Part shown: positions 8,206-16,321 of the stretch, one piece after another
How the letters are laid out: each line of letters starts with the position of its first letter
Position numbering within the stretch: the first letter of the stretch is position 1
From: AE-B3B sp964543295
GTDB taxonomy: Bacteria > Aerophobota > Aerophobia > Aerophobales > AE-B3A
Assembly: GCA_964543295.1 (NCBI GenBank)
Contig: CAZIXA010000023.1
Coordinates: 1 to 31,816 of the forward strand
Direction: 5' to 3'
DNA: 31,816 nucleotides
Position numbers and translations under genes: made by a program
Notes under the pieces: model-generated
Told to the model about the DNA's origin: nothing
Databases searched by the model: none
Seen by the model: the letters and a program-made list of their open reading frames with translations, nothing else

Positions 8206-8315
8206 AAGAGGATTTTCGACAAAGAGAAGTGTGATAACTTTTCTCTTCTTGAGGGCTTTCAGGGAAAATGAATGATGCCAAAAATGACAAAGACGAATAA
8301 AAAATGGAGACAAAA

Positions 8316-9305
8316 ATGAAAAGAAGAAAAATTGTCGTTTCATTGATCATTGGTGTGGTTATTGGTATTGTGGGTGTATCTTTTGCACTTGCCAAATCTG
8401 TCAAAGCTGCTGAGGTACCAACAAAGTTCACTATCTACTACATTGTTCATGGTGGTATATCTCATCCAGCTTGGATGGCTAATCATAAAGGAGTAGAAGA
8501 TGCTGATGCTCTGCTTCCTGAAGTAAAAGTGATTTATACTGGTCCGGAAACGTATGATCTCGAAGAATTTTTAACATATATAGAAACTGCTGTAGCAGCT
8601 AATCCAGATGCTTTGGTCTGTACAATGACTGCGCCTGAGGCTATGGAACCAATACTTATGGATGCGGCAAAGAAAGGAATTGTAATAACCGAGGTCAATA
8701 CGGGGATGGCGGCCCCTAAAACAATACCTACGCTAGCTTACATTGGTTACAGGCCTTATGAAACAGGGCGAGCAGCAGCAGAAAAAATGATGGAGATGGC
8801 TAAAGAGAGAAATGTAACTATCACTCGGACAGTATATGGCAATCATCACCCTGGTGCCGTGCACATCGAAGAATGGGGCAGAGGGTTCGTAGATGCTTGC
8901 AAAGAGACGGGTATAACTTCTGAACAGTTAGATGTTACTGCGGATGAATTCAAAGGGGCAGAAGTTCTACTTGCTTATGTCAAAGCTAATCCAGATGTTG
9001 ATTTTATCTACTACCCTTCTATTGCGCACTGTGAAGCAGCGCAGAAAAGGTTCGAAGAAGAAGGGATAACAGTACCAATGGGCACATTCGACTTTACCCC
9101 CGAAATGATGGACCTCATTAGCGAAGGAAAAGTATGGTTCACGCAGGATCAGCAAATGTACCTTCAGGGTTTTCATGGAGTCATGTTTACCTATCTGTAT
9201 TTGAAATACAAATTCATCACCCCATCGATAATCACCACCATAGGATTTGTTACGCCTGACAATGCATTGGAATTTAAGCATTATGCAGAGATAGGAGTAA
9301 GATGA
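8316..9305 (+). CDS. Sugar ABC importer substrate-binding protein (CUT2, RbsB-like)
   Basis: This 329-residue protein is a Peripla_BP_4-type binding protein that captures a sugar outside the membrane and delivers it to the permease at 9707. A signal peptide covers about residues 1-26 (MKRRKIVVSLIIGVVIGIVG, then VSFALA). The mature part begins with the fold's first strand FTIYYIVHGGISHPAWMAN and has the typical repeats PDALVCTMTAPEAMEPIL, TLAYIGYRPYETGRAAAEKM and NPDVDFIYYPS. I prefer ATG at 8316 over the one at 8304, because GGAGA lies five bases upstream of it. The gene follows the LacI-family regulator after 364 bp that contain a leader repeat. No lipobox Cys is seen, so it may be free or anchored by an uncleaved signal. 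Substrate unknown. Confidence 0.9.
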   Translation: MKRRKIVVSLIIGVVIGIVGVSFALAKSVKAAEVPTKFTIYYIVHGGISHPAWMANHKGVEDADALLPEVKVIYTGPETYDLEEFLTYIETAVAANPDALVCTMTAPEAMEPILMDAAKKGIVITEVNTGMAAPKTIPTLAYIGYRPYETGRAAAEKMMEMAKERNVTITRTVYGNHHPGAVHIEEWGRGFVDACKETGITSEQLDVTADEFKGAEVLLAYVKANPDVDFIYYPSIAHCEAAQKRFEEEGITVPMGTFDFTPEMMDLISEGKVWFTQDQQMYLQGFHGVMFTYLYLKYKFITPSIITTIGFVTPDNALEFKHYAEIGVR

Positions 9306-9706
9306 ACTGGAATTTGGTAAATCTTGAAATTATGCGTTAAACCGCGAAGAGATATTCTGTCCAGCCGCAAGGGACGGGGCTTTTGCTTTCTGGCGAATTT
9401 TGTAGCTCTGAAGAAGAATCTCTGCGAGGCCAGGCCTAGTTTGGCAAAACGTAAGCAACAATTGGCTCTGTCACTTGTAGATACTGTAAGAGAACAGTCC
9501 GGGGATTCTTAAGCCATCTCCGAAAACGAAGAGACCTACGATCCCTTGCGGCTTGATTACTTTAGGGATTTCGCTTTTTCTTCGTCTCTTGTGGTAAAGG
9601 ATGTCCTTCCATACAATAGTGCTTTATTGCAAGGGAGGACTAATTATCGAGAATTAAGGAACCCTAGCGTTCAAATCTATAAGTGAAGCTAAGTCGAGTT
9701 TAGTTT
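9306..9706 (+). other. 400-bp gap inside the CUT2 operon with inverted repeats
   Basis: No credible gene; a 62-codon frame at 9324 lacks a ribosome binding site and family-like pattern. A perfect 11-bp inverted repeat joins GCCGCAAGGGA (9364-9374) to TCCCTTGCGGC (9542-9552). The second arm can instead pair its TCCCT with AGGGA at 9564-9568, nested in AAGAGAC (9529-9535) and GTCTCTT further down. Such alternative pairings could form a regulatory RNA structure, but may be chance. A spacing this long between binding protein and permease is unusual. Confidence 0.35.
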
Positions 9707-10684
9707 TTGGCAAACGATAGGAAGGTGGGGGAGGGAAAAATTTTTTTAAAGATAATAAGAGAGAGACCAGAATTTGGATCCCTTATAGGTTTCCTAACTT
9801 TTTTTATAATATTTTCAATCCTAGGGAGAAAGTTTTTCACTTTGAGCAATCTCTCGGTGATTTTTACAGTAGCCGCCGAGCTAGGGATTATTTGTACTGG
9901 AGTAGCTTTTTTGATGATATCCGGCGAATTCGATCTTTCAGTGGGTTCGCTTTATGCATTTTCTGGCATTTTTTTTATGAGATTGGCTGGTATACTACCT
10001 AGTATATGCGCTTTTTTATTAATTTTAGCCTTTGCTAATTTTATTGGATTCGTTAATGGCATAATTACCACTAAACAACGCATTCCCTCATTTATAACGA
10101 CTCTCAGTATGATGATGTTGTTACGAGGAATTATATATATGACGACACGTGGAAAAATAACTACTTACAAAGGCGACCCATTAATTCCAACTCTTTTTGG
10201 TTTGAAATTTAGTGGTGTCCTGAGTTACTTCCGACCATCACACTTTTGGTATTTAGCATTTATAATATTTTTCACGATTTTGCTTTTTCGTATGCCTTAC
10301 GGGAATCATACACTTTCTACTGGTGGAAATCCAGAAACTGCGAGAATGTTAGGAATAAACACAGATAGGGTAAAAACATTTAATTTTATGATTTGTTCAA
10401 CCATGGCGGTTCTCTCGGGTATTATTGCCGTCACCCGGTTTGGAATGGCATCCACTACATTAGGCACAGGAACCGAGCTTGAGGCTATAGCTGCAGTCGT
10501 TATTGGAGGTACCTCTCTTTTTGGTGGATCAGGAACAATCATAGGATCATTTTTTGGTGTACTTTTGATATCTATGATAAGAAACGGTCTTCTTATGCTT
10601 GGTGCTCCTCCGTATTGGTATAGCGGATTTGTTGGAATTATCTTACTAATAGCTACTTTGATCAACGTTAAAATGAGATCATGA
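9707..10684 (+). CDS. Sugar ABC importer permease (CUT2, RbsC-like)
   Basis: This 325-residue inner-membrane protein of the BPD_transp_2 family forms the channel of a ribose/xylose-type importer. About eight to ten hydrophobic segments are visible. Family signatures include SGEFDLSVGSLYAFSG near residue 70, QRIPSFITTLSMMMLLRGI in the middle, the coupling-loop region STGGNPETARMLGIN, and near the end ELEAIAAVVIGGTSLFGGSG. The proposed start is TTG at 9707; the ribosome binding site is poor and GTG at 9725 is an alternative, so the first residues are uncertain. Partners are the binding protein at 8316 and the ATPase at 11269. The wide gaps on both sides argue for separate expression signals or a rearranged operon. 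Confidence 0.9.
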   Translation: MANDRKVGEGKIFLKIIRERPEFGSLIGFLTFFIIFSILGRKFFTLSNLSVIFTVAAELGIICTGVAFLMISGEFDLSVGSLYAFSGIFFMRLAGILPSICAFLLILAFANFIGFVNGIITTKQRIPSFITTLSMMMLLRGIIYMTTRGKITTYKGDPLIPTLFGLKFSGVLSYFRPSHFWYLAFIIFFTILLFRMPYGNHTLSTGGNPETARMLGINTDRVKTFNFMICSTMAVLSGIIAVTRFGMASTTLGTGTELEAIAAVVIGGTSLFGGSGTIIGSFFGVLLISMIRNGLLMLGAPPYWYSGFVGIILLIATLINVKMRS

Positions 10685-11268
10685 ACGGCACCCGTGCGAT
10701 CGAACAGATTAGATTAGAGCAATCTCAGAAGGTAAAGTTGATTTTTGATTTCCGTGAGTAGCTCCTCAAACTCATTTGGCGGACATTAACCCCAGTGATG
10801 AGTGTTATCGCATTTCATTATAAACATCTCTGTAAATACCCAGTAACCCCGGTTACAATTCCACTAATGTGGGGAAAATAGTTTGAAAATTTGGCATTTA
10901 TTATAAGAAGTGAAATCCCTATTTTATCCTTTATTTTATTCTCCCCCAAGGTAGGGGGAATGTTACCTTTGGGACGTGGTTCGCTGAATATTCAACATCT
11001 TTAATAAAATGGAAATTCTTTTTTTAGTATCCTCTATGGTTTTTTATGCCGAGCGATAGGCCTTTTCCTGGTTTAGCGTTTTTGCATTTTGCCCTAGTAT
11101 CCTCGTTATGATGGTTGGTTCGGAGTAGGAGGGCTGATGGACTATTATTTAACGCAGTAGGTGAGTCTTTCCAAGAAAAATCAAAAAATCTCCCGATTAA
11201 CCTGGCTTGCGAAATAGGCATTTTTGGCCTCCAGATGAAACGAAGATAAGAGCACGGAGCATAAGGCG
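10685..11268 (+). other. 584-bp gap before the CUT2 ATPase; possible alternating hairpins
   Basis: I see no gene. At 10940-10972 two overlapping hairpins compete: TCCCCC pairs with GGGGGA around AAGGTA, while CCAAGGTA can pair with TACCTTTGG a few bases later (one bulge). This resembles an attenuator-like switch. A GTAACC-CC-GGTTAC palindrome lies near 10842-10855. The rest is AT-rich. Nothing matches a riboswitch class I know. Confidence 0.3.
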
Positions 11269-12018
11269 ATGAAAAGGGAAGAATCTTTCCCGGTAAAGAT
11301 GATCAATATTCATAAATGGTTTGGGGGAGTCTATGCTCTCAAAGGGGTTGAATTTTGGGTTAGGCCTAATGAGACGGTAGGTCTAATTGGAGATAATGGC
11401 GCAGGTAAATCCACCCTCATAAAAATCCTCTCAGGGGTCTATCCTCCTGATGAGGGGAAGATCTATCTGGAAGGCGAGGAGGTACGTTTTTCTTCCCCCA
11501 AGGATGCTATTCGAATGGGAATCGAGACTATCTATCAGGATACTGCAGTAGTAAATCAATTGAGCATTATGAGAAATGTCTTCATGGGAAGAGAACCGAC
11601 AAAGCATTATCTGGGCCTAATAAGGCTACTTGACATTGAGAGAATGGCAAGAGAATCTACGAAAGCTTTAGCGGGAGTGGATCTTCGTCTAAGATCCCCC
11701 ACCACTCCGGTGGAAGATCTCTCTGGGGGAGAGAGGCAAGGTGTTGCCATAGCTCGAGCTATGTACTTCAAAACCAAGATTCTCATCCTGGATGAACCCA
11801 CCAATAACTTATCAGTTAAGGAGTCGCAGAAGGTTCTCCAGTTTGTGGAAGGATTGAAGAATGAAGGTATATCAAGTGTCTTTATAACTCACAATCTTTA
11901 CCACGTCTACCCTGTGGCGGACAGATTGGTGGTCATGAATCGGGGGAAGAAAATAGGCGACTTTAAGAGAAAGGAAACATCAATAGAAGAGTTAACTAAG
12001 CTAATGACGTTGAGTTAG
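11269..12018 (+). CDS. Sugar ABC importer ATPase (CUT2, single-domain)
   Basis: This 249-residue cytoplasmic subunit hydrolyses ATP to drive the ribose-type importer. The Walker A motif GDNGAGKST is at residues 41-49, the Q-loop at IYQDT (88-92), the ABC signature LSGGERQ at 151-157, Walker B ILILDE at 171-176 and the switch His at 208 (FITHNL). RbsA-type ATPases usually have two fused domains of about 500 residues; this one has a single domain like FrcA and would work as a homodimer. The D-loop region DEPTNNLSVKES matches the sugar-importer branch. ATG at 11269 is preceded by a weak, distant GGAG. It follows the permease after a 584-bp gap. It might also energise the CUT1 importer downstream, but CUT1 systems normally use a longer MalK-type ATPase. 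Confidence 0.92.
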   Translation: MKREESFPVKMINIHKWFGGVYALKGVEFWVRPNETVGLIGDNGAGKSTLIKILSGVYPPDEGKIYLEGEEVRFSSPKDAIRMGIETIYQDTAVVNQLSIMRNVFMGREPTKHYLGLIRLLDIERMARESTKALAGVDLRLRSPTTPVEDLSGGERQGVAIARAMYFKTKILILDEPTNNLSVKESQKVLQFVEGLKNEGISSVFITHNLYHVYPVADRLVVMNRGKKIGDFKRKETSIEELTKLMTLS

Positions 12019-12129
12019 GCGTAGCCAATCTTACTCTTTGTCTTTTGGACAATAACAATAGAAAAATTAGCTAGTTCGCTGATAACTAAGTTAGTGGTAA
12101 GGTTAGTTCTTTTGCTTGAAGGAAAGGGT

Positions 12130-12190
12130 AAAAATAGGGCCAGGAGGAGGTGAAAAGATAAGTGGGCCGTTAGGTAGGAAAAAGGAAAGT
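12130..12190 (+). promoter_or_regulatory. Leader element, copy 2, upstream of CUT1 binding protein
   Basis: AAAATAGGGCCAGGAGGAGG then TGAAAAGATAAGT (12131-12163) matches the copy at 8151-8183 at 27 of 33 bases. It carries a perfect GGAGGAGGTGA Shine-Dalgarno but only a three-codon frame (GTG GGC CGT TAG) follows. The binding-protein ATG is 74 bases further on with its own ribosome binding site. Confidence 0.45.
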
Positions 12191-12236
12191 TTTGAGAAAC
12201 TTAAACTGTTACAGAATATCAAGGGAGGGTGATACG

Positions 12237-13535
12237 ATGAAACGAATTTTTGTCTTTTTTGTTCTTGTGTTGATGATTTCAGGTGTTTTTATGTTTGCAG
12301 GTGGAAAGAAGGGAGAAGCGCAGAAAATCACTTTACTTTACTGGACATTCGAGGATCCTACCATAACACCACTTGAAGAAAGATTTATACAAGAATTTCA
12401 GAATAAATATCCGGATGTTAGCATTAAACGGAGTACCTATCCATCTGGAGAAAACATTGAGCAAAAGGTACTTATTGCTTTTGCTGCAGGGAAGGGTCCG
12501 GATATAACCAACTTGGAAATGAGAGCTTCGTTTCCGTATATCGTCCATGGGCGTGTTGCACCGATTGACCCAGAAGCTGTCGGTTACAAAAGCCAAGAGG
12601 AGATATACAATGATTATCTCGAAGGAACCCTTAATGTAGCTACCTACGAAGGGAAACTCTACGGGTTACCAGAGCAACTTGGCAGCTACAATCTTCTTCT
12701 CAACAAAAAGTATTTTCGTGAGGCTGGTCTAGATCCAGAGAAAGACTACCCAAAGACCTGGGAAGAAATGCTTGAGGTGGCTGAGAAAATAACGATAAGG
12801 AAAGGCGAGATTATTACGCGACGTGCCTTTGACTTTCGTTATCCACAATACCTTATATCCTGGCTTCCCATGGTTCGGCAGTTGGGTGGCTCTTTTTTGA
12901 GCAAGGACACTAGCCGTTGCGTAATTAACTCAGAAGCAGGACTGCGGGTCATGCAATACATGGCCGAATGGGGACCTAATGGTCGCAATTTTGGTTCCCC
13001 CACCTATGTTAACGCTCGTAAAAATTTTAATAAGGATGATGGATCGATTGCCATGTGTCTGACCGGTCTTTACCAAATTGCTCGGCTTAAGGTTGAGAAT
13101 CCTGCGTTTTATGAAAGCAGGGAATGGATGTTTGTAACTTATCCCAGGTTTGCAGATGCTGTTTCTGACAACGGATGTAACTACTATAGCCATTTCTTTA
13201 TGGTGAATGCCGAGAAACCAGATTATAATCAGAAAAGTGCCTGGCGTTTTATCGGCTACATGACAAAACATCCAGAAGAGTATATGGCAGAGTGTGCTCT
13301 GATCCAGCCCAGAAAATCACTAATGAAATCCGATGCCTTTAAGAAATTTCCTTACGCTGATCTATTCGTTCAGGAGATGACCAAATCGTACCCTGTTATA
13401 CATCATGTGAATGCCCTAAAGTTTGAAGAATTGATGAAGGAAGCGATTCAATCTGTAATGCTCACTGGTGTAGATCCAAAAGAGGCGCTTCAGCGGCTAG
13501 AGCAAAAAGCTAATGAGGTAATCCTGAGGGGTTAA
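12237..13535 (+). CDS. Sugar ABC importer substrate-binding protein (CUT1, family 1)
   Basis: This 432-residue extracellular protein is a family-1 solute-binding protein (MalE/UgpB type) for an oligosaccharide or sugar derivative. The signal peptide is MKRIFVFFVLVLMISGVFMF with an AGG cleavage region and no lipobox Cys. The mature start KITLLYWTFEDPTITPLEER and the segments AFAAGKGPDITNLEMRASF, LYGLPEQLGSYNLLLNKKYF and YPKTWEEMLEVAEKI are classic for the family. ATG at 12237 is chosen over one 45 bases upstream because AGGGAGGGTGATACG directly precedes it. A strong hairpin separates it from the permease pair, as is common where binding protein is needed in excess. No MalK-type ATPase is seen in the window. 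Confidence 0.92.
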   Translation: MKRIFVFFVLVLMISGVFMFAGGKKGEAQKITLLYWTFEDPTITPLEERFIQEFQNKYPDVSIKRSTYPSGENIEQKVLIAFAAGKGPDITNLEMRASFPYIVHGRVAPIDPEAVGYKSQEEIYNDYLEGTLNVATYEGKLYGLPEQLGSYNLLLNKKYFREAGLDPEKDYPKTWEEMLEVAEKITIRKGEIITRRAFDFRYPQYLISWLPMVRQLGGSFLSKDTSRCVINSEAGLRVMQYMAEWGPNGRNFGSPTYVNARKNFNKDDGSIAMCLTGLYQIARLKVENPAFYESREWMFVTYPRFADAVSDNGCNYYSHFFMVNAEKPDYNQKSAWRFIGYMTKHPEEYMAECALIQPRKSLMKSDAFKKFPYADLFVQEMTKSYPVIHHVNALKFEELMKEAIQSVMLTGVDPKEALQRLEQKANEVILRG

Positions 13536-13552
13536 AACTGGAACATTTCACC

Positions 13553-13588
13553 GAGGAACCCAGGTATTAAACTATACCTGGGTTCCTC
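13553..13588 (+). terminator. 15-bp perfect hairpin between binding protein and permease genes
   Basis: GAGGAACCCAGGTAT (13553-13567) and ATACCTGGGTTCCTC (13574-13588) form a perfect 15-bp stem with a six-base loop. Only TTTC follows, so termination would be partial. Its place between a binding-protein gene and its permeases fits an attenuator or 3'-end stabiliser that raises binding-protein mRNA relative to the membrane subunits. Confidence 0.8.
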
Positions 13589-13609
13589 TTTCATAAAGGA
13601 GCACCTGAC

Positions 13610-14527
13610 ATGAAACGTAATTCTCGGAGGGGTAGTCTTGGAAAATACAAAGCCATAGCGGGCTGGATATTTGTAGCCCCGGCTTTATTCTATTTTGCTC
13701 TTTTCAGTTTTTATCCCATTATCAATGCTCTTTATACTAGCACATTACAAAAAGACATCCTTTCGTTACAGCCACCGAAATTTATTGGCTTAGAGAATTA
13801 TGTTTATCTTTTTCGTTCAGAAGATTTTTGGAAATCAGCAGAAGCAACAGCTGTTTTTACCTTGGGCTGTTTTATCCCCCTGGCTACTGTTAGCCTGTTG
13901 CTTGCGGTTTTTATCTACTCTCGAAGTAAACCGTTTCAGAATTTCCTCCAAATGGCCTATTTTTCACCAGCAGTCCTTTCCACCGTTGCCGCCGCGGTGG
14001 TCTGGCTATTGATCTTTGACCCTCGCGGGCTGGCCAATCAATGGATCAACTTTATCGCCAATACTCCTGGGATTGATCATAAATGGCTAGCACTATCGCA
14101 TATGGTTCGCTTGTCAACGATTATTATGTATTTTTGGAAATATATTGGTTATTTTACCATTATTTACTTTGCTGGTCTATCGAACATTCCAAGAACCTAT
14201 TATGAAGCGGCAGAGGTCGATGGAGCTAGTTCCTGGACCCAATTCTGGTCTATTACTCTTCCTTTAGTTAAGCCAACGATAGTTCTCGTGTCCATTATAG
14301 CAATGATTCAATGTATGAGAACCTTTAGTACTCAGTATTTATTCACCGAATCAGGAGCTGCAATAGAACCGATCAATGTGATTACCCTTAATATTTACCA
14401 CACGGCGGTGCGTGACCATTACATTGGCCGAGCTTCAGCAATGAGCATTGTTCTCTTTTTTATTATATTAATTTTTAGCTGGTTCCAGCTTAAAGTTTCG
14501 AAAACTGAAAAGATAAGTTACATTTAA
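13610..14527 (+). CDS. Sugar ABC importer permease 1 (CUT1, MalF/UgpA-like)
   Basis: This 305-residue inner-membrane protein is one of two pore subunits of the CUT1 importer. After a basic N-terminus (MKRNSRRGSLGKYK) come six hydrophobic segments, the first being AIAGWIFVAPALFYFALFSF. The EAA loop that contacts the ATPase is visible as YYEAAEVDGASSWTQFWSIT followed by LPLVKPT. The start has a good AAAGGAG site. It lies 74 bp after the binding-protein gene, with a strong hairpin in between, and four bases before the second permease, so the two permeases are clearly coupled. Confidence 0.93.
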   Translation: MKRNSRRGSLGKYKAIAGWIFVAPALFYFALFSFYPIINALYTSTLQKDILSLQPPKFIGLENYVYLFRSEDFWKSAEATAVFTLGCFIPLATVSLLLAVFIYSRSKPFQNFLQMAYFSPAVLSTVAAAVVWLLIFDPRGLANQWINFIANTPGIDHKWLALSHMVRLSTIIMYFWKYIGYFTIIYFAGLSNIPRTYYEAAEVDGASSWTQFWSITLPLVKPTIVLVSIIAMIQCMRTFSTQYLFTESGAAIEPINVITLNIYHTAVRDHYIGRASAMSIVLFFIILIFSWFQLKVSKTEKISYI

Positions 14528-14531
14528 TGCA

Positions 14532-15440
14532 ATGAATAAAATAAGGATGGTTCAACCAACCAGAAAAATCGGTAAAAAGAAACAAGCTTATCATGGAGTT
14601 GGTTGGCGATTTTCATACCTGGATAATTTTCTGACCTGGGGGATTCTGGTCGTAACCATGGGATTAGTACTAACGCCGTTGGCTTTCATGGTAGTATCTT
14701 CAGTTATGCCTTACCGTGAAGTAATGCAAGTGCCCTTTCGCTGGATTCCTACTAGCTTCCACTGGCAGAACTACTGGCAAGCGATTCGTGGCAATGACGG
14801 TAGTTTCATTTATTTACGCAATATTCTCAATTCGTCTTTTGTTGCCTTTATGGTGACCCTAACCACGGTTTTTATCTCAGCAATGGCTGGGTACGGACTT
14901 GCCAAATTCCCATTCCGCGGAAGAAACTTAGTTTTTATTATAATTATGGCGACGATGATGGTTCCCTTTGAAGCGATTATGATACCCCTCTATCTGATTG
15001 TAACTAAATTCGGCTGGGAGGATAGCTATACAGGATTGATTATTCCTTTAATGGTCAATGCCTTTGGTATCTTTCTCATGCGACAGTTCCTGATTACCTT
15101 TCCGGATGAAGTTATTGATTCTGCTCGGATTGAGGGTGCTAGTGAGTTTCGGATATTTTGGAACATTGTTCTTCCTAATGCAATCCCGGCAGTAGTGGCC
15201 CTGGGGATTCTTACTTTTCGCCAGCAATGGGATAATTTGATCTGGCCGCTATTGATTACCCAAAGTGAGAAGATGAAGACTATTCCACTTTATATTGTAC
15301 GGTTTAATTCAGAAAAATACACAAATGAAGGAGCCCTGATGGCTGTAGCGGTGATTGCCTCTTTGCCTATTATTATTCTCTTTTTTTCTATGGCAAGATA
15401 TTTTACGGGTGGCTTGACTATTTCTGGGATGAAAGATTAA
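14532..15440 (+). CDS. Sugar ABC importer permease 2 (CUT1, MalG/UgpE-like)
   Basis: This 302-residue protein is the second pore subunit. A basic N-terminal arm of about 30 residues precedes six hydrophobic segments. Typical marks are PYREVMQVPFRWIPTSFHWQ, the periplasmic N-terminal part of MalG-type permeases, FVAFMVTLTTVFISAMAGYG, and the EAA loop IDSARIEGASEFRIFWNIVL followed by PNAIPA. The gene ends ARYFTGGLTISGMKD, close to the family's usual GxxxGAVKG tail. The ATG at 14532 has a poor ribosome binding site and probably relies on coupling to the upstream stop four bases away. It belongs with the genes at 12237 and 13610. Confidence 0.93.
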   Translation: MNKIRMVQPTRKIGKKKQAYHGVGWRFSYLDNFLTWGILVVTMGLVLTPLAFMVVSSVMPYREVMQVPFRWIPTSFHWQNYWQAIRGNDGSFIYLRNILNSSFVAFMVTLTTVFISAMAGYGLAKFPFRGRNLVFIIIMATMMVPFEAIMIPLYLIVTKFGWEDSYTGLIIPLMVNAFGIFLMRQFLITFPDEVIDSARIEGASEFRIFWNIVLPNAIPAVVALGILTFRQQWDNLIWPLLITQSEKMKTIPLYIVRFNSEKYTNEGALMAVAVIASLPIIILFFSMARYFTGGLTISGMKD

Positions 15441-15474
15441 ATTTAATGATAGCATTAATAGGAGGGGAGAAACT

Positions 15475-16302
15475 ATGCTTATTGGACTAAATGGCGCCAC
15501 TACTATGAAGAATGCGGATTTACTCGCCGATATTGAAATTAGCGCAGAGTTAGGATACGATTTCATTGAAATCTGGAAGGCTAAGCTATACGATTATTTA
15601 AAATTGAAAAACATAGATGAACTCATAAATTCATTAGTTAAGAATAATATAAAAGCTTACGCAATTAACTCCATAGAAAACATAACATTTAGAAATAAGG
15701 AAGACCTAAATTATATAAAAAAGGAACTTATACGCCTATGCGAAATTGCCAATAAAATAGATTGTGATTACATTGTGGTTGTGCCAAGTCCAAAGCCCTC
15801 AGGCGTATCCAGGGCAGAGATTAAACAAGAATCGATCTCGAGGCTTGAAGAACTGTCCAAAATTGCCCAAGGTTATGATACAGGATTAGCTTTTGAATTC
15901 ATTGGAACAGGGAATTGTTCAGTGAAAACGCTGGACGATGCCTGGCAAATAGTAAAAGGAGCCGAGCTAGAAAATGTGGGCTTAGTTATTGATGCCTTTC
16001 ATTTTTACACTGGAGGTTCCTCCATTCAATCAATAAAAAAAATACCACCAGATAAAATCACTATTTTCCACATTAATGACTGTGAAGATTTACCCATAGA
16101 AAAGCTTCAGGATAAGCATCGTCTCTTACCAGGAGAAGGAGTGATACCTTTGAGGGAAATAGCTAGGGCTTTGAAGTCCATTGGCTATGATCGTGTCGTC
16201 TCCGTTGAGCTTTTTAGGCCCGATTACTGGAAATGGGATGCGAAAAAACTAGCTTACCAGAGCAAAAAAAGTACAGAAGATATTTTAGGCGGTATATTTT
16301 GA
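15475..16302 (+). CDS. Sugar phosphate isomerase/epimerase (xylose-isomerase-like TIM barrel)
   Basis: This 275-residue cytosolic enzyme has the AP-endonuclease-2/xylose-isomerase TIM-barrel fold that epimerises, isomerises or dehydrates sugars and inositols with a divalent metal. The expected metal ligands are in order: Glu in LAFEFIGTGNCS, Asp and His in GLVIDAFHFYTGG, His in FHINDCEDL and the terminal Glu in VVSVELFRPDYW. A strong AGGAGGGG site sits before the ATG. It follows the CUT1 permeases by 34 bp and precedes a Gfo/Idh/MocA dehydrogenase by 19 bp, a pairing common in inositol-like and 3-keto-sugar pathways. The exact substrate is unknown. Confidence 0.88.
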   Translation: MLIGLNGATTMKNADLLADIEISAELGYDFIEIWKAKLYDYLKLKNIDELINSLVKNNIKAYAINSIENITFRNKEDLNYIKKELIRLCEIANKIDCDYIVVVPSPKPSGVSRAEIKQESISRLEELSKIAQGYDTGLAFEFIGTGNCSVKTLDDAWQIVKGAELENVGLVIDAFHFYTGGSSIQSIKKIPPDKITIFHINDCEDLPIEKLQDKHRLLPGEGVIPLREIARALKSIGYDRVVSVELFRPDYWKWDAKKLAYQSKKSTEDILGGIF

Positions 16303-16321
16303 AAAGAATGAGGAGATACAA

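Noticed and set aside
9324..9512. 62-codon frame downstream of the CUT2 binding protein
   Set aside because: No ribosome binding site, unusual composition, and it covers the inverted-repeat region.
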